In this document: piece after piece, positions 7,233 through 11,367 of the stretch
Position numbering within the stretch: the first letter of the stretch is position 1
How the letters are laid out: the number at the start of each line of letters is the position of its first letter
Origin: Ignavibacteriaceae bacterium
GTDB taxonomy: Bacteria > Bacteroidota > Ignavibacteria > Ignavibacteriales > Ignavibacteriaceae
Assembly (NCBI GenBank): GCA_031292465.1
Contig: JARLHB010000324.1
Coordinates: 1 to 11,367, forward strand
DNA length: 11,367 nucleotides
Direction of reading: 5' to 3'
Made by a program: the position numbers and the translations under genes
The notes under the pieces: generated by a model
Told to the model about the DNA's origin: nothing
The model's input: the letters and a program-made list of their open reading frames with translations, nothing else
The model's database searches: none

Positions 7233-7760
7233 TTATTCAAATACTTCTATAAAGTATAATATCCTGACTATTTTATTTTCTTTTAAATAAAATATAATAT
7301 GCCAGTGATAATATTCTTTATAATGTGAATCATAAATGTTCGATTCATAATAGTAGTCGAGGTAGGCCGAATAATCGCTAAATGTAAAATCATATACTCC
7401 AACCAGCCGCTCAAATTTTTCTCCGGTCTCGCCCGGCTTTCCAAATAGCCTTATAATTTTTTGTACGGAATCATTTATCGCTATTCCTCTAGACGCTTTT
7501 ATATTAGGATGAATAATTTGGAATGCATTTATCTTATGGTCGGTTTCATCTAACCAAATTGTAAAATCAAGGTACGAATATGAGATATAGCCTTCAATAG
7601 AATCTTTATTTACCGGCTTTCCATAATGTTTTATTACCGGCCAAATTGACCTGTTCAGGCTAATTGATCCAATTTTGAAATCGCTTAAGCTTAACGATTG
7701 TCCATAGTTAATTTCTGAGACAAATAGGAATAATAGAAAATATTTTAAGATCTTTTTCAT
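7233..7760 (-). CDS. Exported protein with two GKP repeats, function unknown
   Basis: I do not recognise a named function. The 175-residue protein begins with two Lys and a hydrophobic stretch ending NYG-Q, a likely signal peptide cleaved before Gln21, so it should enter the periplasm. The mature part holds two similar units: SIWPVIKHYGKP (38-49) and SVQKIIRLFGKP (98-109). Each follows a 'G-x-I-x-L/I-N' strand and precedes aromatic-rich strands (YISYSYLDFTIWLDE; VYDFTFSDYSAYLDYYYE). This spacing resembles the helix-plus-sheet repeats of the SmpA/BamE and BLIP-like folds, in which a 'G-x-S-x-x-x-V-x-x-x-x-G-x-P' element recurs; that link is inference. It lies 59 nt after the lipoprotein gene on the same strand and probably shares its transcript. 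Its 3' end faces the receptor gene with only 6 nt between the two stop codons. Confidence 0.7.
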   Translation of the reverse strand: MKKILKYFLLFLFVSEINYGQSLSLSDFKIGSISLNRSIWPVIKHYGKPVNKDSIEGYISYSYLDFTIWLDETDHKINAFQIIHPNIKASRGIAINDSVQKIIRLFGKPGETGEKFERLVGVYDFTFSDYSAYLDYYYESNIYDSHYKEYYHWHIIFYLKENKIVRILYFIEVFE

Positions 7761-7819
7761 ATGGCATTATTATAAGGCTGACAGCATTTAAATTCTGTTC
7801 CCATTGAATTATTAGTGCT

Positions 7820-8257
7820 TTACCTGTAAGGTATAAAATTCCAGGTTTTTATTTGAAACCATACGTCATTGAATCCTACTACAAGAGTATCATTTATAAT
7901 AATTGGTTTACGGCCAACATATATCATTGAGGGATAGTGAAAGACTGAATCATAAGAAACACTTACACTATATGCTGAAGTATCAAATGATGCGGCTTCA
8001 CTAAATAGTCCTTTTATAGTTCTATAAGGTTCCCAAAGGTCATAAGACACGTTAGAATTGTCGGAAAGTAAAATTACTTTTGCAATAGTATCTGCCCTTA
8101 CAAATACTTTTACTTTCATGCCGCTGTTCGGGCAGAAACAATTCCATGACTGTTCGATTGAATAATCATATCCGGGATACAAACTGCTTACAGGATTGTT
8201 ATTGGCACACCCGAAGAATACCATAAAAGCAATGGAAATGAACATTAAGTTTTTCAT
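7820..8257 (-). CDS. DUF6174-like lipoprotein
   Basis: The 145-residue protein has a lipoprotein signal: a short basic start, a hydrophobic core and FFGC, placing the lipidated Cys at 17. Ala at +2 and a following NNNPVSS linker suggest membrane anchoring facing the periplasm or the cell surface. The body matches the pattern of DUF6174 proteins: a Tyr/Ile strand followed by CFCP (40-43), a KVFVRADTIAKV hairpin, YRTIKGLF, then VSYDSVFHYPSMIYV and a terminal NDTLVVGFNDVWFQI strand. The function of that family is unknown to me. GGCGGGGA lies just before the ATG and fixes the start, an unusually strong ribosome-binding sequence for this window. It appears to be the first gene of a two-gene unit with the GKP-repeat protein. 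A promoter-like pair is visible about 55-80 nt upstream. I am confident about the lipoprotein status and moderately confident about the family. Confidence 0.78.
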   Translation of the reverse strand: MKNLMFISIAFMVFFGCANNNPVSSLYPGYDYSIEQSWNCFCPNSGMKVKVFVRADTIAKVILLSDNSNVSYDLWEPYRTIKGLFSEAASFDTSAYSVSVSYDSVFHYPSMIYVGRKPIIINDTLVVGFNDVWFQIKTWNFIPYR

Positions 8258-8307
8258 AGTCCCCGCCTTTTCTAAGAATTAATAAATTATTTATTGAGGT
8301 TAATAAT

Positions 8308-8336
8308 AAGTTAATCACTTATTTATAAGTTATCAA
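8308..8336 (-). promoter_or_regulatory. Candidate promoter of the lipoprotein gene, overlapped by a small inverted repeat
   Basis: Read on the minus strand, TTGATA (8336-8331) and TAACTT (8313-8308) are 17 nt apart, 50 nt before the lipoprotein ATG. A perfect 7-bp inverted repeat, AATAAGT (8305-8311) and ACTTATT (8317-8323), covers the -10 box and could be an operator. Both are AT-rich and could be chance. Confidence 0.3.
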
Positions 8337-8366
8337 GCCCTATAACCAGGTTAAGGCATTATTAAA

Positions 8367-8379
8367 CCCCAATGAGGGG
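8367..8379 (-). terminator. Possible weak terminator after the mnt-hepT genes
   Basis: On the minus strand CCCC-TCATT-GGGG is followed by TTTAATAAT. It lies about 70 nt after the end of the hepT reading frame and before the lipoprotein promoter region, a sensible place for a terminator. The stem is only four GC pairs and the T-run is short. Confidence 0.3.
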
Positions 8380-8446
8380 GGAGGAAATTTTGTAAATTGT
8401 ATTCTGTTTGGTTTGAGCAGTTGCCGGTATATAGTATGAATAAAAT

Positions 8447-8863
8447 TTACAAGAATTTATTTATCTCTTTCTTGAATAAAGAATAAACTTCTTGAATGTT
8501 TTCAACTAAGGGCTCCATTTTTTCTGAGTAGAGGTCCAATGCATAAGAGTGGCTGAAAAAGTGGCGGAAGGCTAAATATTGACCAATGTTTATTTTACAA
8601 TCTACAGAAATAATATTTCCAATAACTGCAGCGTCAAGCAATTCTTTATGCTATGATTTCCCATCAGGAATTGAGATACTTTTCGATATTAATATTTGTT
8701 TAATAATGTTTTCAATACCGTTATAAAAATTGTGTATTAACGCAGCAACCCCGGCAAGTTCAAGAGTCGATAAAAAGAGGAGTTTGGTAGGAGACGGCAG
8801 TTCACCAAATATTTCATCTATATTTTCTAATTCTGCCAACACCTTATTTTTTAGATCATCCAT
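8447..8863 (-). pseudogene. hepT: HepT-like HEPN ribonuclease toxin, interrupted by an in-frame amber codon
   Basis: HepT toxins are HEPN RNases held inactive by their MNT partner, which adds AMP to the Tyr of the active site. Read through, this gene would give 138 residues. An N-terminal helix MDDLKNKVLAELENIDEIF comes first, then the LIHNFYNGIENIIKQIL helix (42-58) typical of this family, IPDGKS, a stop, HKELLDAAVIGN, and the active-site motif R100-HFFS-H105-S-Y107, a perfect R-x4-H-x-Y. Codon 71 is TAG (8653-8651) in the same frame, where relatives have Trp in a conserved 'WH-x-x-LL' motif; TGG to TAG is one base. Translation would stop at 70 residues without the catalytic motif; a restart at TTG 8641 would give only the C-terminal 64. 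The ATG at 8863 overlaps the mnt stop by 8 nt, suggesting coupling. Identification is firm; whether the stop is biological or a base-call error is open. Confidence 0.85.
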
Positions 8864-9125
8864 ATAAAAGAATACCTTTAGATCTAATATGATCATTAGA
8901 AAGGGATTTTTTATTTAAATCGAGCACATCAACAGGTTTAGATAAACTAAAAATCAATTCGCCATAAAACTTAAAAAACAAAGAATGTTTTATCCCTTCT
9001 ACGGCCAAATCAATATCGTTAGCCTCTCTATAAGGATCAAGGCTGGAACCAAATAAATATAATTTTGACACATTATACTTTTTGGCCAGTTCTTCAACTA
9101 TTATTTTATCTTCATTTGAAATCAT
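8856..9125 (-). CDS. mntA: MNT-type nucleotidyltransferase antitoxin
   Basis: Antitoxins of this family are minimal nucleotidyltransferases that transfer AMP from ATP to the partner HepT. The ATG at 9125 gives 89 residues; the frame extends only two more codons, to a TTG. Numbered from that ATG, the fold begins with a helix (about 4-16), then the strand LYLFGSS with Gly26-Ser27, and the metal-binding pair Asp37 and Asp39 in NDIDLAV. A third acidic position fits Asp66 in SKPVDVLDL. The usual spacing is GS-x10-D-x-D with an Arg-Gly in between; here it is nine residues (S-L-D-P-Y-R-E-A-N) and the Arg-Gly is absent. All three acidic residues are kept, so the enzyme may be active. It precedes the hepT reading frame and overlaps it by 8 nt, the normal order of such operons. 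No clear ribosome-binding sequence precedes it. The toxin next to it is broken, so its present role is unclear. Confidence 0.87.
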   Translation of the reverse strand: MISNEDKIIVEELAKKYNVSKLYLFGSSLDPYREANDIDLAVEGIKHSLFFKFYGELIFSLSKPVDVLDLNKKSLSNDHIRSKGILLYG

Positions 9126-9220
9126 AATCAAAACTAATTGAAAGTATATTCTTGTGCAAATAAAAAATTAGTAAGCAGATACATGTGCCACTTCTATTCA
9201 AATTAAATTTAAAATAGTCT

Positions 9221-9235
9221 CGACTTTTTAAGTCG
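9221..9235. repeat. Short palindrome in the mnt-recG gap
   Basis: CGACTT and AAGTCG are perfect reverse complements around TTT. On the minus strand this would lie in the upstream region of mnt, about 95 nt from its start. It may belong to the same repeated element as the GC-rich palindrome about 90 nt to the right. Confidence 0.65.
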
Positions 9236-9290
9236 TGGGTAATATTTTTTTTATTATTTGTGAATGTAACATGCTATTAACTTCTTTTTA

Positions 9291-9341
9291 GGGCTAAAGC
9301 CGGGTTGAGGGAGAATCCTATCCCCGGCATAAATGCCGGGG
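9291..9341. repeat. GC-rich tandem palindromes, probable dispersed intergenic repeat
   Basis: CCCCGGCAT (9322-9330) and ATGCCGGGG (9333-9341) are perfect reverse complements with AA between them; a smaller palindrome of the same design, GGCT-AA-AGCC, lies at 9292-9301. The island is far more GC-rich than its surroundings. Paired 'GGGCTAAAGCC' and 'CCCCGGC-x-GCCGGGG' units like this recall the dispersed palindromic repeats found between genes in many Bacteroidota-related genomes. It is not followed by a U-run in either direction. The rest of the 302-nt gap between mnt (9125) and recG (9428) is AT-rich with no gene; a lone TATAAT at 9377-9382 may serve recG. Confidence 0.65.
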
Positions 9342-9427
9342 CAATTTTGAACATACGTAAATTGGAATGCACTTTCTATAATGGTGTGTGTTGTTATTCA
9401 TAATTACATAATTTATTTTTCATACTA

Positions 9428-11367
9428 ATGAAATCCGAAGAAGATAAAATATTAAACGGGCCTGTTCAGTACCTGAAATCTGTCGGGCCTAAACGTGCAG
9501 AAGCATTTAAGAAAATCGGGATAACCACAGTAAGGGACCTTCTGTTTTATTTCCCTTCCCGCCATTTGGACAGGACCACCACGCTTAATTCATCAAAGGC
9601 ATTCAGTTATCTGGTAAACGGTTATGCAGGAGAGTTAACGATAATTGCAAAGGTTGCAGACAAAGAAAAACTTCGTTTCAGTAAAAAGGAATTGCTGAAA
9701 GTGCAGATGAGAGATTCCACTGGTTTTTTTGAATGTATCTGGTTCCAGGGAATAAAATATTTTGAGTCGGTTTTTAATGAGGGTGACATATTTGCAGTAT
9801 CCGGCAAACCGGCTTTATCCAAATATAATAACCTGCAGTTTACCCATCCTGATTTTGACAGGATTACAGAAGAAGAATCAGATAGTTTCCTGAACACGGG
9901 TAAAATCATTCCGTTTTACCGTATCCCTAAGGAATTAAAGACTACTAATGTCGGGGACTTAAGCCTGAGAAGGATTATCAGTAATGCCGTAGATAGTTAT
10001 GCGGATAAACTGGAAGAAACGCTACCGGAAGAAATAGTAGTTAAGAATAATTTAATTAATATCTGTGATGCTGTTAAGAATTTTCATTTCCCTGTTAATA
10101 AAGAAATGCTTCAGTCGGCAGTTGTGCGGTTTAAATTTGAGGAGTCTTTTTATCTTGAAACGCTTGTTGCCCTTAGAAAGCACAACTATAAAAACAAGCT
10201 TACAGGCAATTCACTAAAGGTTAAGACAAGCCTTATCCACGACTTCCTAAAAACTCTTCCTTTTACTTTGACAGATTCGCAGTTAAAAGTATTGAGCGAA
10301 ATAAGAAAAGATATGGGAGAACCTGTCCCGATGAACAGGCTTTTGCAGGGGGATGTCGGCAGCGGCAAGACTATTGTGGCATTAATTGCAATGCTTATTG
10401 CTGTTGATAACGGATATCAGGCTGTTTTAATGGCGCCGACTGAAATATTAGCCGATCAGCATGTAAAAAATATTTCCAGACTGATGAAATCTCTTTCGGA
10501 AGTCCATAAATACAGAGAAATAAAAGTAAGCTTGCTGCTTGGCGGGCAAAAGAAATCAGTTAAAGAAAAAAACCTGCAGGATATTGAACTGAATGAAGCT
10601 GATATTGTTGTTGGAACACACGCTTTGTTCGAAGAGCAGGTGAAGTTTAAGAATCTTGGATTAGTTGTTGTTGATGAGCAACACCGTTTTGGAGTTGCCC
10701 AAAGAGCAAGGCTGATAAGTAAGGGCGCTACACCAGATGTAATTGTAATGAGCGCTACGCCTATACCGAGGACATTGACTATGACTGTTTACGGCGACCT
10801 TGATGTTTCTGTTATAAATGAGATGCCCAGGAACCGGAAAACCATTAAGACATTGCTAAGGGGTGAGAGCACGCTGCCGGATATCTATAAATATATAATA
10901 GATAAAAGAAAAGAAGGTTACCAGTCCTTTATTGTATATCCATTGGTTGAAGAATCCGAAAAGCTTGAATTAAAAGCTGCACAGACGTATTACAACGAAT
11001 TAAAAGAGACGCATTTTAAAGATATATCGCTCGGACTTATTCACGGAAGGATGTCGTGGCAGGAAAAAGAAGAAGCAATGATGCTTTTCCTTGCAAAAAA
11101 GTTTGACGTACTGATAGCAACCACTGTTATTGAAGTTGGAATTGATATTCCGGATGCAAATATCATTTTAATTAATGATGCGCACAGATTCGGTTTGTCG
11201 CAGCTCCATCAATTACGCGGAAGGGTTGGCAGGAGCGATAAGCAGGCTTACTGCATCCTGGTAACAAAGGATGAGTATATTGCCAAACGCGGCATTTATG
11301 AACTGAACCTTGAATATCTTTCACAGGCTCAACTGGATAAGTATAAAGCCGCAGTAAGGTTAAGTTC
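9428..11367 (+). CDS. recG: ATP-dependent DNA helicase RecG (partial, 3' end beyond window)
   Basis: RecG is a double-strand DNA translocase that remodels stalled replication forks and Holliday junctions. The open frame runs without a stop from the ATG at 9428 to the window edge (646 codons); the family usually has about 690-700 residues, so only the last part is missing. The N-terminus shows the expected LKSVGPKRAEAFKKIGI helix-turn region (about 16-32) and PSRHLDR. An OB-like wedge domain follows (strands around FECIWFQGIKYF and FAVSGKPALSKYNNLQF). The helicase motifs follow in order: the P-loop GDVGSGKT (308-315), DEQHRFG (from 416), MSATPIPRTL (from 441), ATTVIEVGIDIPDA and QLHQLRGRVGR (592-602). 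All key residues are present. No Shine-Dalgarno sequence precedes the ATG, but the protein begins where relatives do. The divergent gene to the left is the MNT antitoxin. Confidence 0.96.
   Translation, partial: MKSEEDKILNGPVQYLKSVGPKRAEAFKKIGITTVRDLLFYFPSRHLDRTTTLNSSKAFSYLVNGYAGELTIIAKVADKEKLRFSKKELLKVQMRDSTGFFECIWFQGIKYFESVFNEGDIFAVSGKPALSKYNNLQFTHPDFDRITEEESDSFLNTGKIIPFYRIPKELKTTNVGDLSLRRIISNAVDSYADKLEETLPEEIVVKNNLINICDAVKNFHFPVNKEMLQSAVVRFKFEESFYLETLVALRKHNYKNKLTGNSLKVKTSLIHDFLKTLPFTLTDSQLKVLSEIRKDMGEPVPMNRLLQGDVGSGKTIVALIAMLIAVDNGYQAVLMAPTEILADQHVKNISRLMKSLSEVHKYREIKVSLLLGGQKKSVKEKNLQDIELNEADIVVGTHALFEEQVKFKNLGLVVVDEQHRFGVAQRARLISKGATPDVIVMSATPIPRTLTMTVYGDLDVSVINEMPRNRKTIKTLLRGESTLPDIYKYIIDKRKEGYQSFIVYPLVEESEKLELKAAQTYYNELKETHFKDISLGLIHGRMSWQEKEEAMMLFLAKKFDVLIATTVIEVGIDIPDANIILINDAHRFGLSQLHQLRGRVGRSDKQAYCILVTKDEYIAKRGIYELNLEYLSQAQLDKYKAAVRLS

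Noticed and set aside
7768..7773. TATAAT (minus strand) 7 nt before the GKP-protein ATG, which would give a leaderless mRNA
   Set aside because: No -35-like box at a suitable distance, and the gene probably shares the lipoprotein transcript; AT-rich sequence makes an isolated TATAAT weak evidence.
8447..8641. A standalone 64-residue protein starting at TTG 8641
   Set aside because: It is the in-frame continuation of the HepT gene after the amber codon and has no ribosome-binding sequence of its own.
9377..9382. TATAAT ahead of recG as a promoter
   Set aside because: Nearest -35-like sequence (TTGAAC, 9347-9352) is 24 nt away, too far for a standard promoter; mentioned only as a possibility.
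1..11367. CRISPR array, tRNA, rRNA, insertion sequence or integrase
   Set aside because: No regularly spaced repeats, cloverleaf, rRNA-like stretch or transposase/integrase motif was seen on either strand.

Overview
The window looks like chromosomal DNA from a low-GC, Gram-negative bacterium of the FCB group. A Bacteroidota or Ignavibacteriota/Chlorobi-type lineage is most likely. This rests on a TonB-dependent receptor with an N-terminal carboxypeptidase-regulatory-like domain, on a DUF6174-like lipoprotein, and on the weak or absent Shine-Dalgarno sequences of many genes. It is an inference from gene content, not a phylogenetic assignment.

Left part (1-3947, all + strand) is housekeeping. 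The window opens in the last part of pyruvate phosphate dikinase, which has an unusual Lys/Ala-rich tail and is followed by a strong hairpin. Next come queA (queuosine tRNA modification) and ispD (MEP isoprenoid pathway), overlapping by 4 nt. After a 192-nt gap come plsY and gpsA. GpsA makes glycerol-3-phosphate and PlsY acylates it, so these two neighbours form the entry to phospholipid synthesis. A perfect 11-bp palindrome lies inside the conserved 5' end of ispD.

Middle part (3948-9427) is accessory. It holds a small HXXEE-type membrane protein (-), then a 785-aa TonB-dependent outer-membrane receptor (+) preceded by a long leader with a good promoter-like pair. Two small exported proteins follow on the - strand: one with two GKP repeats, and a DUF6174-like lipoprotein. 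A MNT/HepT nucleotidyltransferase-HEPN toxin-antitoxin pair (-) follows. Its HepT toxin gene is interrupted by one in-frame amber codon exactly where a conserved Trp of the 'WH' motif is expected, so the catalytic R-X4-H-X-Y motif lies beyond the stop. The gap after it contains perfect GC-rich palindromes that look like a dispersed intergenic repeat.

Right part (9428-11367, +) is the first 646 codons of recG, the branch-migrating repair helicase, cut by the window edge. I found no CRISPR array, tRNA, rRNA or complete insertion sequence. The observations I would check first are the HepT nonsense codon, the ispD palindrome, the basic tail on the dikinase and the two-repeat GKP protein. I see no convincing evidence of an entirely new multi-gene system.
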